From a bacterium 1XD21-70 (GTDB taxonomy: Bacteria > Bacillota > Clostridia > Lachnospirales > Lachnospiraceae): 64,000 bases of DNA. Location of the stretch: assembly GCA_003669055.1 (NCBI GenBank), contig RAYB01000006.1:1-64000 (forward strand). Direction: 5' to 3'. This document shows positions 11,005 through 20,354 of the stretch, in pieces. The position numbers and the translations under genes are program-made. Within the stretch, counting starts at the first letter, position 1; the number at the start of each line of letters is the position of its first letter. Below the pieces are notes generated by a model. The model worked only from the letters and a program-made list of their open reading frames with translations. It ran no database searches and had not been told where the DNA came from.

Positions 11005-11655
11005 ATGAATATGGTAAAAAAGGACACTCGTTGGCTTACCAGTGTTGCACTTATGGCAGCAATTGTCATCTTGTTGGCGAATACGCCTTTAGGGATGATC
11101 CAGCTTCCTATTATTAAGGCAACAACTGTACACATCCCTGTGATCATCGGGGCTATTATGTTGGGACCTGCAGCGGGAGCGGTTCTTGGCTGCGTGTTCG
11201 GGGTTTGTTCGATGATCAGCAATACTGTGGCACCGACGCTTTTGTCGTTTGCTTTTTCCCCGTTTATGAGTATGAGCGGGATACCGGGTGCAATAAAGGC
11301 AATATGGATTGCGGTCGGGTGCAGGACGATGATTGGGGTGGTTTCAGGATGGCTGTGGATTTTACTGAAAAAGCTGAATGTCAACCATATGGTTGCGCTG
11401 CCGGCTGTCGGGTTTGTGGGGTCAATGACCAATACGGTGTTTGTCATGGGGAGTATTTATGTCTTGCTGGCAGGTGAATATGCGGCAGCGAGAACCGTGG
11501 CAATCGATGCTGTGTGGGGGCTGATATTAGGAACCGTCCTGGCATCCGGGGTTCCGGAGGCAATTGCAGCTGCGGTGCTGGTAGTTTTGATTGGAAAAGT
11601 AATGCTATCCGTTTTCCGCGGAATGGTAAGCGCGGGCAGCGGTTCAGTGGCATAG
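11005..11655 (+). CDS. ECF transporter S component (substrate-binding subunit)
   Basis: Integral membrane protein of 216 residues with about six hydrophobic segments. The pattern around VHIPVIIGAIMLGP and AVLGCVFG is that of S components of energy-coupling factor vitamin transporters. The ATPase and T subunits are not in this window, so it probably uses a shared module elsewhere. The substrate cannot be read from sequence; pantothenate-type or another small vitamin is possible. It lies alone between the origin and rpmH, with its own promoter, and an AGGAGG site precedes the ATG. Confidence 0.8.
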   Translation: MNMVKKDTRWLTSVALMAAIVILLANTPLGMIQLPIIKATTVHIPVIIGAIMLGPAAGAVLGCVFGVCSMISNTVAPTLLSFAFSPFMSMSGIPGAIKAIWIAVGCRTMIGVVSGWLWILLKKLNVNHMVALPAVGFVGSMTNTVFVMGSIYVLLAGEYAAARTVAIDAVWGLILGTVLASGVPEAIAAAVLVVLIGKVMLSVFRGMVSAGSGSVA

Positions 11656-11683
11656 AAATTAGGTTTTTTCTATATAAAAACGC

Positions 11684-11712
11684 TTGACGAAGCAGTTTGT
11701 TTTCTATATAAT
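11684..11712 (+). promoter_or_regulatory. Promoter of rpmH
   Basis: -35 TTGACG (11684-11689) and -10 TATAAT (11707-11712) with a 17-bp spacer, about 100 nt before rpmH. The strength suits a ribosomal protein gene and probably drives rnpA-yidD-yidC-jag by read-through. Confidence 0.75.
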
Positions 11713-11809
11713 TGAGAAGATGCCAAATCAGAATCGTCAGAATACTGTGACAGAAGCAGTGATCAAAAAATGAAGAAGACAATGGATTGATAAGAGGAGG
11801 TGCTATATT

Positions 11810-11944
11810 ATGAAGATGACTTTCCAACCAAAAAAGAGACAGAGATCGAAAGTCCACGGCTTTCGTGCGAGAATGAGTACTCCAGGCGGGAGAAAAGTTT
11901 TAGCTTCCAGGAGAGCAAAGGGAAGAGCAAGATTATCCGCTTAA
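11810..11944 (+). CDS. rpmH: 50S ribosomal protein bL34
   Basis: A 44-residue, very basic protein beginning [18 protein letters not shown] and ending GRARLSA, which is the universal bL34 sequence. It is part of the large ribosomal subunit. ATG follows a GAGGAGG site. It is the first gene of the rpmH-rnpA-yidD-yidC-jag cluster that adjoins the origin in most Firmicutes. Confidence 0.97.
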   Translation: MKMTFQPKKRQRSKVHGFRARMSTPGGRKVLASRRAKGRARLSA

Positions 11945-11950
11945 TGAATG

Positions 11951-11979
11951 AAGGTCACAAGTAATTGTGACCTTTTTTT
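11951..11979 (+). terminator. Terminator/attenuator between rpmH and rnpA
   Basis: AAGGTCACAA (11951-11960), a GTAA loop, and TTGTGACCTT (11965-11974) form a perfect 10-bp hairpin running into seven T. It starts 6 nt after the rpmH stop, so it probably lets rpmH mRNA accumulate above rnpA. Confidence 0.85.
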
Positions 11980-12018
11980 CTCTGTGGCAGAGATGTAAAA
12001 CAAAAATAAGAGATTGTG

Positions 12019-12363
12019 ATGAGAAAATTTCCGAGTATTAAAAAAACGGCTGATTTCCAGGCAGTGTACCACACCGGGAAATCTTATGCCAACAAGGAAT
12101 TGGTAATGTATATCAGGAGGACAGGGAACCCGGGGCAGAGAATAGGGATTTCTGTCAGTAAAAAGGTAGGAAACAGTGTTGTAAGACACCGTGTGACCCG
12201 GTTAATCCGGGAGTGTTTCCGGTTGAACCAGGAACAGCTGACGAATGGTTTGGACATTGTGGTGGTGGCGAGGGCGGCCGCCGGGACATCGGATTATAAA
12301 AATATGGAACATGCATATTTGCATTTATGCGGGCTGCATAACATTAGCAGGGAATCGAAGTGA
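12019..12363 (+). CDS. rnpA: Ribonuclease P protein component
   Basis: Protein subunit of RNase P, which removes 5' leaders of precursor tRNAs. The family signature RNSxxR is present here as GNSVVRHRVTRLIRECFR. It has 114 residues from the ATG at 12019; a GTG directly before it would add one residue. The ribosome binding site is weak, consistent with low need compared with rpmH. It is followed 7 nt later by yidD. Confidence 0.95.
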   Translation: MRKFPSIKKTADFQAVYHTGKSYANKELVMYIRRTGNPGQRIGISVSKKVGNSVVRHRVTRLIRECFRLNQEQLTNGLDIVVVARAAAGTSDYKNMEHAYLHLCGLHNISRESK

Positions 12364-12370
12364 GTGAAGG

Positions 12371-12595
12371 ATGAGTGATTGGATAAGAAAAGGTTTGATT
12401 CTTCTGATTCGGGGATATCAGATATTTTTGTCTCCTATGAAAATGAGGACTCACTGTATCTACACGCCTACGTGTTCTCAATACGCCATTGAGGCACTGC
12501 AAAAACATGGTGTTGTGAAAGGATTATGGTTGTCTATAAGGAGGATACTTCGTTGTCATCCGTGGGCAGAAGGCGGTTATGACCCAGTTCCATAA
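12371..12595 (+). CDS. yidD: Membrane protein insertion efficiency factor YidD
   Basis: A 74-residue protein with an amphipathic N-terminus, the conserved [11 protein letters not shown] block and the [13 protein letters not shown] ending of the family. It is thought to help YidC in membrane protein insertion. It lies between rnpA and yidC as usual. Confidence 0.95.
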   Translation: MSDWIRKGLILLIRGYQIFLSPMKMRTHCIYTPTCSQYAIEALQKHGVVKGLWLSIRRILRCHPWAEGGYDPVP

Positions 12596-12614
12596 CGTAT
12601 GAGGAGGTAACAGT

Positions 12615-13913
12615 TTGGATTACTTAGTATTGACAAAGACCGGGGGAATGATTTTGGGGCCGGTTTCCCAGATTCTTGGATTAATTATGGATCTGCTTTT
12701 CCGGCTGACCAGTTCTGTCGGCATATTAAATATTGGGCTTTGTATTATTCTGTTTACATTGGTTGTGAAGGTTTTGATGTTTCCGCTGACGATCAAGCAG
12801 CAGAAGTCTTCAAAGCTGATGGCGGTTATGCAGCCGGAGATCCAAGCGATACAGAACAAGTATAAAGGTAAAACGGACAATGAGTCCATGATGAAAATGA
12901 ATGTAGAGACCAAGGCGGTCTATGAAAAGTATGGCACTTCAATGACAGGCGGCTGCTTACAGTTAGTGATCCAGCTTCCGATCCTTCTGGCTTTGTACCG
13001 GGTAATCTATAATATCCCTGCTTATGTTAGTTCGGTAAAGGATTATTTTGTGCAGGTGGTGTATGCGATTACCAATGTTTCAAATGTTGCGGATCTGCCG
13101 GAGGGGGCAGGGGCGTCTTTGCTTCAGTTTGCCACGGACCACAATATCCCCCTGACAGGCATCACCAAGATTGGCGACCTGGTGGGAGAAAGCGGAGAAG
13201 TGCTCGGCAATAAGATGGTGGACATCCTTTATAAGCTGAATCCGGAACAGTGGGGAGAACTGGCAAACCGTTTTCCGGAAGCTGCAGCAGTGATTACGCA
13301 GAATTCAGCGGCGATTGAGAAAATGAATTCCTTCCTGGGAATTAACTTAGCGACAAATCCCTGGCAGGGTTTTTCCCCGAGTGTTGCATGGCTGATTCCG
13401 ATTTTGGCAGGTGCCAGCCAGTGGCTGAGTACCAAGCTGATGGTGTCTAACCAGCCTCAGCAGGATGAAAATAGTACCAGTGCCCAGATGATGAAGCAGA
13501 TGAATGTGATGATGCCATTGATGTCAGTATTTTTCTGCTTTACTTTCCCGGCAGCGATTGGAATATATTGGGTGGCCAGCAGTGTGTTCCAGATTATCCA
13601 GCAGTTGATTGTCAATGCTTATCTGGAGAAGGTGGATATGGATGAGATGATCAAAAAGAATTTGGAGAAGGCGAATGCCAAGAGGGCGAAGAAGGGGCTT
13701 CCGCCACAGAAAATTTCTCAGAATGCGACGCTTAATGCCAAGAATATCCAGGCAGCCCAGCAGCGTGAGGAAGAGGCGCGTAATGAGAAGCTGGAGAAGA
13801 CACGCAAACAGGTAAAGGAATCAAATGAATATTATAATAAGGACGCGAAGCCGGGCAGCCTTGCTTCAAAGGCGGCAATGGTTGCCAAGTACAATGAGAA
13901 GCACAACAAGTAG
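12615..13913 (+). CDS. yidC: Membrane protein insertase YidC/OxaA
   Basis: Insertase for membrane proteins, acting alone or with Sec. It has 432 residues, with hydrophobic segments at about 12-55, 105-130, a long loop, and three more at about 255-330 (AWLIPILAG, MNVMMPLMSVFFCFTFPAAIGIYW in part). The C-terminal tail is highly charged, as in Gram-positive homologues. No lipobox is seen. The start is TTG at 12615: AGGAGG ends 7 nt upstream and no ATG is better placed. Confidence 0.94.
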   Translation: MDYLVLTKTGGMILGPVSQILGLIMDLLFRLTSSVGILNIGLCIILFTLVVKVLMFPLTIKQQKSSKLMAVMQPEIQAIQNKYKGKTDNESMMKMNVETKAVYEKYGTSMTGGCLQLVIQLPILLALYRVIYNIPAYVSSVKDYFVQVVYAITNVSNVADLPEGAGASLLQFATDHNIPLTGITKIGDLVGESGEVLGNKMVDILYKLNPEQWGELANRFPEAAAVITQNSAAIEKMNSFLGINLATNPWQGFSPSVAWLIPILAGASQWLSTKLMVSNQPQQDENSTSAQMMKQMNVMMPLMSVFFCFTFPAAIGIYWVASSVFQIIQQLIVNAYLEKVDMDEMIKKNLEKANAKRAKKGLPPQKISQNATLNAKNIQAAQQREEEARNEKLEKTRKQVKESNEYYNKDAKPGSLASKAAMVAKYNEKHNK

Positions 13914-13924
13914 GGGGTAAAATA

Positions 13925-15085
13925 ATGGATATGATTACCATTTCTGCCAAGACGATGGATGAGGCCATTACGAAGGCTTTGTTGGAATTGAAGACCACCA
14001 GTGAACATTTATATTATGAAGTGGTTCAGAAGGAGAGCAGTGGTTTTTTGGGGATTTTCGGTGGAAAGCAATGTGTCATCCGTGCCCGCGTGATGGGGGA
14101 AGAAGAAGAAAAGAATAAAAAAGCAAAGGCTGAGGCAGAGAGAAAAGCTAAAGCAGAAGCAGAAAAGGCAGCGAAGCAGGCGGAGGAAAAGGCCAGGCTG
14201 GATGCGGAGAAAGCTGAAAAAGCAAGAGCAGAGGCAGAGAGGAAGGCCAAAGAGGAGGCGGCGAAAGCCGTACAGGAGAAGGCGTCCGAGGAAAAGGCAG
14301 TGAAAAAATCTGCAGCCCCGATTCCGGAAAAGCCTGCCGAAAAACCTCAAAGCCAGAAGAAATATTCCGAGCAAAGGGATTATGAGAAAAAGAGGTACGG
14401 CAAGAGGGAAGGAAGAGCAGACAGCCATGAAAAACCGGAACGCCGGAATGCGGAGGCTGCAACAGAAAAAACAGAGCCGAAGGTAAGAACCGAGGTGAAG
14501 ATGGATGAAGCCGTGGTTCAGGCAAAGGCAAAGGAATTCTTAGACCAGGTTTTTGGTGCCATGGGAATGCAGGTTGTAATTGAGACTGTTGTCGATGCCA
14601 AGGAAGGCGAGCTTCAGGTGATGATGTCTGGGGACGATATGGGCATTTTGATCGGAAAACGTGGCCAGACCCTGGATTCTTTACAGTATTTGGTTAGTTT
14701 GGTGGTAAATAAAGAGACAGAAGGGTATCTCCGTGTAAAATTGGATACGGAGAATTACCGTGAACGGCGCAAGGAAACGCTAGAAACCCTTGCCAAGAAT
14801 ATTTCTTATAAGGTAAAGAGAACGAAGAGGCCGGTATCGTTAGAGCCGATGAATCCTTATGAGAGGAGAATTATCCATTCCGCCCTGCAGAATGACCGTT
14901 ATGTGGTAACCAGAAGCGAGGGAGAGGATCCATACCGCCATGTAGTGATTTCCTTAAAGCGTGACGGATATAACCGCAGAGACCGTTATCCGTCGAGGAG
15001 GGATAACCGTGACAGGGATGGCGGCAGCCGGGATAAACGTATGGAAAAGCCGGTGATTGAGAAGACGGAAGAGGGATTTGAGTAA
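13925..15085 (+). CDS. khpB: RNA-binding protein Jag (KhpB)
   Basis: Cytoplasmic RNA-binding protein linked to cell elongation and division. Domains: Jag-N (about 1-52, with SSGFLGIFGGK), a long Lys/Glu/Ala-rich linker (55-190) predicted as helix or coiled coil, a KH domain with the loop ILIGKRGQTLDSL (about 238-250), and an R3H domain (RRIIHSAL). The linker is longer than in short KhpB proteins. It follows yidC by 11 nt and is translationally linked. Confidence 0.94.
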   Translation: MDMITISAKTMDEAITKALLELKTTSEHLYYEVVQKESSGFLGIFGGKQCVIRARVMGEEEEKNKKAKAEAERKAKAEAEKAAKQAEEKARLDAEKAEKARAEAERKAKEEAAKAVQEKASEEKAVKKSAAPIPEKPAEKPQSQKKYSEQRDYEKKRYGKREGRADSHEKPERRNAEAATEKTEPKVRTEVKMDEAVVQAKAKEFLDQVFGAMGMQVVIETVVDAKEGELQVMMSGDDMGILIGKRGQTLDSLQYLVSLVVNKETEGYLRVKLDTENYRERRKETLETLAKNISYKVKRTKRPVSLEPMNPYERRIIHSALQNDRYVVTRSEGEDPYRHVVISLKRDGYNRRDRYPSRRDNRDRDGGSRDKRMEKPVIEKTEEGFE

Positions 15086-15104
15086 GAATAGAATAAAGGG
15101 AAAT

Positions 15105-15140
15105 AGCGTTCGGCAAAGTGCAGCTGCCGGGCGCTGTTTT
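15105..15140 (+). terminator. Terminator after jag
   Basis: AGCGTTCGGCA (15105-15115) and TGCCGGGCGCT (15125-15135) form an 11-bp stem with two G-U pairs, followed by GTTTTATAT. It lies 19 nt past the jag stop and 35 nt before mnmE. Confidence 0.6.
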
Positions 15141-15169
15141 ATATCTGGTCCGGTAAACAGGAGGAAGAG

Positions 15170-16558
15170 ATGGAGAGTGGAAGATATTCGGACACGATTG
15201 CAGCGATTGCGACTGCTGTCAGTAATTCCGGGATAGGGATTATCAGAATCAGCGGCAGCAAAGCGATTGTGGTGGCAGACCGTATATTTGAAAGCATAAA
15301 GGAAGGAAAAAAGCTACAGGATGTCCCTACCCACACAATACATTACGGGATGGTGAAAGACGGGAACCAGATTTTGGATGAGGTGTTGGTAACGGTGATG
15401 CGCGGCCCTCACAGTTATACAGGGGAGGATACTGTGGAGATCAATTGCCATGGCGGTGTTTTGGTCATGAAAAGGATCTTAGAGACCGTAATCCGCTCTG
15501 GGGCAGTAGCGGCTGAGCCAGGTGAATTTACGAAAAGGGCATTTTTGAACGGGCGTATGGATTTGTCACAGGCAGAAGCGGTGATGGATGTGATTGCTGC
15601 CAAAAACGATTATGCTATGGCAAATTCTGTCAGCCAGCTGAAGGGTTCGGTATCCAGGAAAATAAAAAAGCTAAGGGAGGCCTTGTTATACCAGGTGGCT
15701 TATATTGAATCGGCTTTGGATGATCCGGAACATATTTCTTTGGACGGATATACCAGGGAATTGAGGAAGGCTTTGGAGGAAATAGTTCCTGAGATAGAAG
15801 GATTGTTAAAGAATGCCGATAATGGCAGGCTTATTTCGGAGGGGATCCGCACTGTGATTTTGGGCAAGCCAAATGCCGGGAAGTCTTCTTTGATGAATAT
15901 CTTGGTCGGGCAGGAACGTGCAATTGTGACAGATGTGGCAGGGACTACCAGGGATATTTTGGAGGAGCAGATACGGATTGGGGATGTTTCTTTGAGATTG
16001 ACAGATACGGCCGGGATCCGGGAGACGGAGGATGTGGTTGAAAAAATCGGGGTATTGCGGGCAAAGGAGGCAGCAAAGGAGGCAGACCTGATTATTTATG
16101 TTGTTGACGGTGCCTGCCCGCTTGACGGAAATGACCGGGAAATCATAGAGATGTTAAAAAGCAAAAGGGCAATTATTTTGCTGAATAAGGTAGATTTGAA
16201 TCTTGTGGTGGAGGAAAAGGAACTGGAGAAAATGACCGGCCATCCGGTTATTGAAATTTCGGCAAAAGAAGAAATCGGGATAGAACGGCTGGAGAAAGAG
16301 ATTTCTTATCTGTTTTTTCATGGAAAGCTTGATTTTAATGATGAACTTGTGATTACAAATATCAGGCATAAAAATGCGCTTGAAGCTGCACTCGGCAGTT
16401 TACGGCTGGTATTTCAAGGGATGAAAGACGGGATGCCAGAAGATTTCTTAACCATTGACCTGATGGATGCCTATGGAAAGCTGGGATTGATCGTTGGGGA
16501 AGCAGTGGAGGACGACCTGGTGAATGAAATTTTTGGTAAATTCTGTATGGGAAAATAA
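15170..16558 (+). CDS. mnmE: tRNA modification GTPase MnmE
   Basis: With MnmG it makes the 5-aminomethyl or carboxymethylaminomethyl group on U34 of certain tRNAs. It has an N-terminal folate-binding domain, a helical domain, and an inserted G domain with G1 [10 protein letters not shown]3 DTAG and G4 NKVD. The invariant C-terminal motif is present as FCMGK. Its 462 residues are typical. It precedes mnmG by 23 nt. Confidence 0.97.
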   Translation: MESGRYSDTIAAIATAVSNSGIGIIRISGSKAIVVADRIFESIKEGKKLQDVPTHTIHYGMVKDGNQILDEVLVTVMRGPHSYTGEDTVEINCHGGVLVMKRILETVIRSGAVAAEPGEFTKRAFLNGRMDLSQAEAVMDVIAAKNDYAMANSVSQLKGSVSRKIKKLREALLYQVAYIESALDDPEHISLDGYTRELRKALEEIVPEIEGLLKNADNGRLISEGIRTVILGKPNAGKSSLMNILVGQERAIVTDVAGTTRDILEEQIRIGDVSLRLTDTAGIRETEDVVEKIGVLRAKEAAKEADLIIYVVDGACPLDGNDREIIEMLKSKRAIILLNKVDLNLVVEEKELEKMTGHPVIEISAKEEIGIERLEKEISYLFFHGKLDFNDELVITNIRHKNALEAALGSLRLVFQGMKDGMPEDFLTIDLMDAYGKLGLIVGEAVEDDLVNEIFGKFCMGK

Positions 16559-16581
16559 TAATAGGTTTGAGGAGAGTGTCT

Positions 16582-18465
16582 ATGCCTTACTTGGAGGAGA
16601 GTTATGATATTGTAGTAGTGGGAGCGGGGCATGCAGGCTGTGAAGCTGCCTTGGCGTGTGCCCGCCTCGGCTTGGAGACCATAGTGTTTACGGTCAGTAT
16701 TGACAGCATTGCTTTGATGCCGTGCAATCCGAATATCGGGGGGAGTTCAAAAGGGCACCTCGTAAGGGAATTGGATGCCTTAGGCGGTGAGATGGGAAAA
16801 AATATTGATAAGACATTTATCCAGTCAAAGATGCTGAATGAGTCTAAGGGGCCTGCGGTGCATTCTTTGCGGGCACAGGCAGATAAACAGGATTACAGCC
16901 GGGAGATGAGAAGAACGTTAGAGAATACAGGCCATCTTACCATACGGCAGGCAGAGGTCTCGGAAATCTTGGTAGAGGAGGGACGGATAGAAGGGGTAAA
17001 GACTTTTTCCGGTGCCGTTTACCATGCAAAGGCAGTGGTTTTAGCTACCGGCACTTATTTGCGCGCGAGGTGTATTTATGGTGATGTCAGCAACCCGACC
17101 GGGCCAAACGGACTTCAGGCAGCAAACCATCTGACAGATTCTTTGGTTGCCAATGGCATTGAAATGTTTCGTTTTAAGACAGGGACACCAGCGCGGGTTG
17201 ACAAAAGAAGCATCGATTTTTCTAAGATAGCGGAGCAGCCCGGGGATGAAAAAATTGTGCCTTTTTCTTTTTCCACGGATCCGCAGTCAGTGCAAAAGGA
17301 ACAGGTTTCTTGTTGGCTGACTTATACAAATGCTGAGACACACCGGATTATCCGGGAAAATATCGACCGTTCCCCACTATTTTCTGGCGCGATTGAGGGG
17401 ACAGGCCCGAGATATTGCCCATCGATCGAGGATAAAGTGGTAAAGTTCCCGGACAAGGAGAGGCATCAGGTGTTTATAGAACCAGAGGGGCTTTACACAA
17501 ATGAAATGTACTTAAGCGGGATGTCCAGTTCCCTGCCGGAGGACGTCCAATACCAGATGTACCGTACCGTGCCCGGGTTGGAGCAGGTGAAAATAGTGAG
17601 AAATGCTTATGCGATTGAATATGACTGTATTAATTCCCTGCAGCTGAATCCTTCCCTGGAATTTAAAAAGATCAAGGGGTTATTCAGCGGCGGGCAGTTC
17701 AACGGGAGTTCCGGATATGAGGAGGCGGCGGTACAAGGATTTATGGCAGGAGTGAATGCGGCTATGCAGGTATTGGGACGGGATGCTTTTGTCCTGGATC
17801 GATCCCAGGCTTATATCGGTGTATTGATTGATGACCTTGTGACAAAGGAGAACCATGAACCATACCGGATGATGACTTCCCGGGCAGAGTACCGCCTGCT
17901 TTTGAGGCAGGATAATGCAGATCTTAGGCTGCGTGAGATAGGATATGAAATTGGCTTAGTAGATGAGAAAGATTATCATTATGTAAAGGAAAAGGAACAG
18001 CTGATTGAAAAAGAGATCCAGAGAGTGGAAAGAACACAGGTGGGAGCAAATCCTAAAGTGCAGCAATTTTTGGAAACCCATGGGAGCACTCTTTTAAAGA
18101 CAGGGACTACTCTGGCAGAGTTAATCCGGCGACCGGAATTGGATTATTTTATGTTAACTGAAATTGATGAAAATCGTCCTGTAATATCGGAAGAAGTGGC
18201 AGAACAGGTTAACATAAGTATTAAATATGAAGGATACTTGAGAAGACAGAAACAGCAGGTATCACAGTTTAAAAAAATGGAAAGCAAAAAATTAGATCAG
18301 GATTTTGATTATTCCAAGGTGGGAAGCTTAAGAAAAGAAGCGGTACAGAAACTGAATCAGCATAAACCTGCATCAATCGGACAGGCTTCGCGGATATCCG
18401 GGGTATCTCCGGCAGATATTTCGGTACTTTTGGTATATTTGGAGAGAATACGCAGGGAACAGTAG
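16582..18465 (+). CDS. mnmG: tRNA uridine 5-carboxymethylaminomethyl modification enzyme MnmG
   Basis: FAD-dependent partner of MnmE. The dinucleotide-binding motif [12 protein letters not shown] is at about residues 11-22, the second conserved block [17 protein letters not shown]-like is at about 50-65, and the C-terminal helical domain binds MnmE. The ATG at 16582 is preferred (627 residues) because GAGGAGAG lies just upstream; an in-frame TTG at 16567 overlaps that site. Confidence 0.97.
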   Translation: MPYLEESYDIVVVGAGHAGCEAALACARLGLETIVFTVSIDSIALMPCNPNIGGSSKGHLVRELDALGGEMGKNIDKTFIQSKMLNESKGPAVHSLRAQADKQDYSREMRRTLENTGHLTIRQAEVSEILVEEGRIEGVKTFSGAVYHAKAVVLATGTYLRARCIYGDVSNPTGPNGLQAANHLTDSLVANGIEMFRFKTGTPARVDKRSIDFSKIAEQPGDEKIVPFSFSTDPQSVQKEQVSCWLTYTNAETHRIIRENIDRSPLFSGAIEGTGPRYCPSIEDKVVKFPDKERHQVFIEPEGLYTNEMYLSGMSSSLPEDVQYQMYRTVPGLEQVKIVRNAYAIEYDCINSLQLNPSLEFKKIKGLFSGGQFNGSSGYEEAAVQGFMAGVNAAMQVLGRDAFVLDRSQAYIGVLIDDLVTKENHEPYRMMTSRAEYRLLLRQDNADLRLREIGYEIGLVDEKDYHYVKEKEQLIEKEIQRVERTQVGANPKVQQFLETHGSTLLKTGTTLAELIRRPELDYFMLTEIDENRPVISEEVAEQVNISIKYEGYLRRQKQQVSQFKKMESKKLDQDFDYSKVGSLRKEAVQKLNQHKPASIGQASRISGVSPADISVLLVYLERIRREQ

Positions 18466-18481
18466 AGTAAGGATGGTGGAT

Positions 18482-19213
18482 ATGGATCAGAGATTTGTGG
18501 ATAGGATGTCTGACGGATGCAGGGATTTGGGGATATCTTTACAGCCAGGGCAGATGGAGCAATTTTATCAGTATTATGAGATTCTGATTGAATGGAATAA
18601 GGTAATGAATTTGACTGCTATAACCGAATTAGAGGATGTTGTCCATAAGCATTTTATTGACAGTTTATCTCTGATAAGGGCAGTGGATGGATGGGAGGAT
18701 TCCCGGGTGTGTTTGATTGATGTAGGCACAGGGGCAGGATTCCCGGGAATTCCTTTAAAAATAGCTTTTCCTTTCCTCTCGGTTACTCTTTTGGATTCTT
18801 TGAATAAACGTGTTTCATTTCTCCAGGAGGTTATTGCAAGGCTCGGTTTATCTGATATTGCGGCGTTGCATGGCCGGGCTGAGGATTTTGGAAGGGATAG
18901 CCGATACCGGGAAAAGTTTGATATCTGTGTATCCAGGGCAGTGGCGAATATTTCTACATTGTCGGAATATTGTGTTCCTTTCATTAAGATAGGAGGATTA
19001 TTCGTGGCCTATAAGTCTGATAGGATAGAAGAGGAGTTAGAAACAGGGAAAGGTGCGATCCGGGTTCTTGGCGGAGAAATATGTAAAAATGCATCTTTCG
19101 TTTTGCCAGGGACAGATGCGAAGAGAAATTTGTTGGTAATAAAAAAGGTAAAGGCTACCGGGAAGGCTTATCCCCGCAGGGCCGGGCTGCCAGGGAAGGA
19201 ACCGATCATATGA
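18482..19213 (+). CDS. rsmG: 16S rRNA (guanine527-N7)-methyltransferase RsmG
   Basis: SAM-dependent methyltransferase of G527 in 16S rRNA. The SAM motif VGTGAGFPGIPLKI is clear. Two close ATGs exist at 18473 and 18482; the second has an AAGGA site at good spacing and is preferred, but the first is possible. The stop overlaps the start of tag (ATGA), which shows translational coupling. Loss of this enzyme gives low-level streptomycin resistance in other bacteria. Confidence 0.95.
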   Translation: MDQRFVDRMSDGCRDLGISLQPGQMEQFYQYYEILIEWNKVMNLTAITELEDVVHKHFIDSLSLIRAVDGWEDSRVCLIDVGTGAGFPGIPLKIAFPFLSVTLLDSLNKRVSFLQEVIARLGLSDIAALHGRAEDFGRDSRYREKFDICVSRAVANISTLSEYCVPFIKIGGLFVAYKSDRIEEELETGKGAIRVLGGEICKNASFVLPGTDAKRNLLVIKKVKATGKAYPRRAGLPGKEPII

Positions 19214-19797
19214 AGGAACAGGATAAACATGTGGAAGATAAGAAAGACAATAATTTATGCAGATGTAAATGGTGCAATTTAAAAAATATAAAATATGTGG
19301 AATATCATGATAAGGAATGGGGTGTCCCTGAGTATAATGACCACAATTTATTTGAATTGTTGATATTGGAGAGTTTTCAGGCAGGTTTATCTTGGGAATG
19401 TGTATTAAATAAGCGCGAAAGTTTCAGAGAAGCATTTGATAACTTTGACCTTGAAAAAATATGTCTCTACGGTGAAGAGAAGGTTCAGGAGTTGATGGAA
19501 AATGGGGGGATCATCAGAAATAAGCTTAAGATCCTGGCAGCGGTTAATAATGCCGGCATTTTCCGTTCTATCCAGCAGGAATATGGATCTTTTTCCAAGT
19601 ATATCTGGAGTTTTACCGGCAATGAGATAATATATGAAAGTGATAAGACAAGTTCAGAACTGTCAGATCGTATTTCTAAAGATTTAAAAAAACGAGGAAT
19701 GAAATTTGTTGGCACGACCATTATATATGCTTATTTGCAATCTATAGGGGTTATTTATTCCCATGGTGAAGAATGTTATCTTTACAAGAGAAAATAA
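19210..19797 (+). CDS. tag: DNA-3-methyladenine glycosylase I
   Basis: Base-excision repair enzyme that removes 3-methyladenine. The family block C-x-W and YHDKEWGVP is near the N-terminus, followed by ESFQAGLSWECVLNKRE, which contains the catalytic-pocket Glu and Trp. The 195 residues include a short charged N-terminal extension. It starts inside the rsmG stop codon. A strong terminator follows, so this is the last gene of the mnmE-mnmG-rsmG-tag run. Confidence 0.93.
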   Translation: MKEQDKHVEDKKDNNLCRCKWCNLKNIKYVEYHDKEWGVPEYNDHNLFELLILESFQAGLSWECVLNKRESFREAFDNFDLEKICLYGEEKVQELMENGGIIRNKLKILAAVNNAGIFRSIQQEYGSFSKYIWSFTGNEIIYESDKTSSELSDRISKDLKKRGMKFVGTTIIYAYLQSIGVIYSHGEECYLYKRK

Positions 19798-19804
19798 GGA
19801 TTTT

Positions 19805-19860
19805 GAGGGCAGGAAACTTTCGGTTTTTTCATACCGGGTTTCCTGCCCTCTTTTTATTTT
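19805..19860 (+). terminator. Strong terminator after tag
   Basis: GAGGGCAGGAAAC (19805-19817) pairs perfectly with GTTTCCTGCCCTC (19838-19850), and TTTTTATTTTT follows. It separates the plus-strand operon from the convergent minus-strand gene at 19908. Confidence 0.92.
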
Positions 19861-19907
19861 TCGCGGATGAAGGTTATACTTTTGTTCCTTCAAAGTGAAG
19901 ATGCAGG

Positions 19908-20273
19908 TTATCTTTGAGGTACGATTTCAATCCAGTATCCATCCGGGTCGGAGATAAAGTATATGCCCATTTTTTCATTTTCAAAGCAGATGATTCCTTG
20001 TTCTTTATGTTTCTTATGGAGATTTTCAAAATCATCAGTGACAAAGGCTAAATGAAATTCACATTCCCCCAGATTATAAGGTTCTTTGCGGTCACGAAGC
20101 CAGGTAAGTTCCAAGGTAAAATCAGAAGTCTGATCTCCCAAATAAACAAGTTTAAAAGATTGGTCTGAGGCGGTTTTTTCACGGACAGGAATTAGATTTA
20201 ATGCGTCTTTGTAAAAATTGAGGCTTTTTTCCAGGTCTAAGACATTAAAGTTAAAATGATTGAATTTAAGCAT
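19908..20273 (-). CDS. VOC-family (glyoxalase/bleomycin-resistance fold) protein
   Basis: A 121-residue single vicinal-oxygen-chelate domain: FNHFNFNVLDLEKSLNFYKDAL at the start (first beta-alpha unit) and YFISDPDGYWIEIVPQR-type ending. Metal ligands compatible with glyoxalase I are a His near residue 4, Glu in the middle and the C-terminal Glu in WIEIV. It may be a lactoylglutathione-lyase-like enzyme, but the family is too broad for a substrate. It is minus strand, against the surrounding leading-strand genes. The SD AAAGGAG lies 10 nt before the ATG. Confidence 0.8.
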   Translation of the reverse strand: MLKFNHFNFNVLDLEKSLNFYKDALNLIPVREKTASDQSFKLVYLGDQTSDFTLELTWLRDRKEPYNLGECEFHLAFVTDDFENLHKKHKEQGIICFENEKMGIYFISDPDGYWIEIVPQR

Positions 20274-20303
20274 AGTATGATAACTCCTTTTCTTTTATTC
20301 AAA

Positions 20304-20319
20304 TGTTTCACGTGAAACA
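20304..20319. other. parS site 1
   Basis: A perfect 16-bp palindrome TGTTTCACGTGAAACA, identical to the Bacillus-type parS consensus bound by ParB/Spo0J. It lies just upstream of the VOC gene and about 1.9 kb before parA. Confidence 0.95.
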
Positions 20320-20354
20320 TTTTTTTAAGATATAAATGTATAATGCACCGATGA

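Noticed and set aside
10953-11447. 164-codon minus-strand frame opposite the ECF gene
   Set aside because: It is a shadow of a strongly supported membrane protein gene and has no ribosome binding site.
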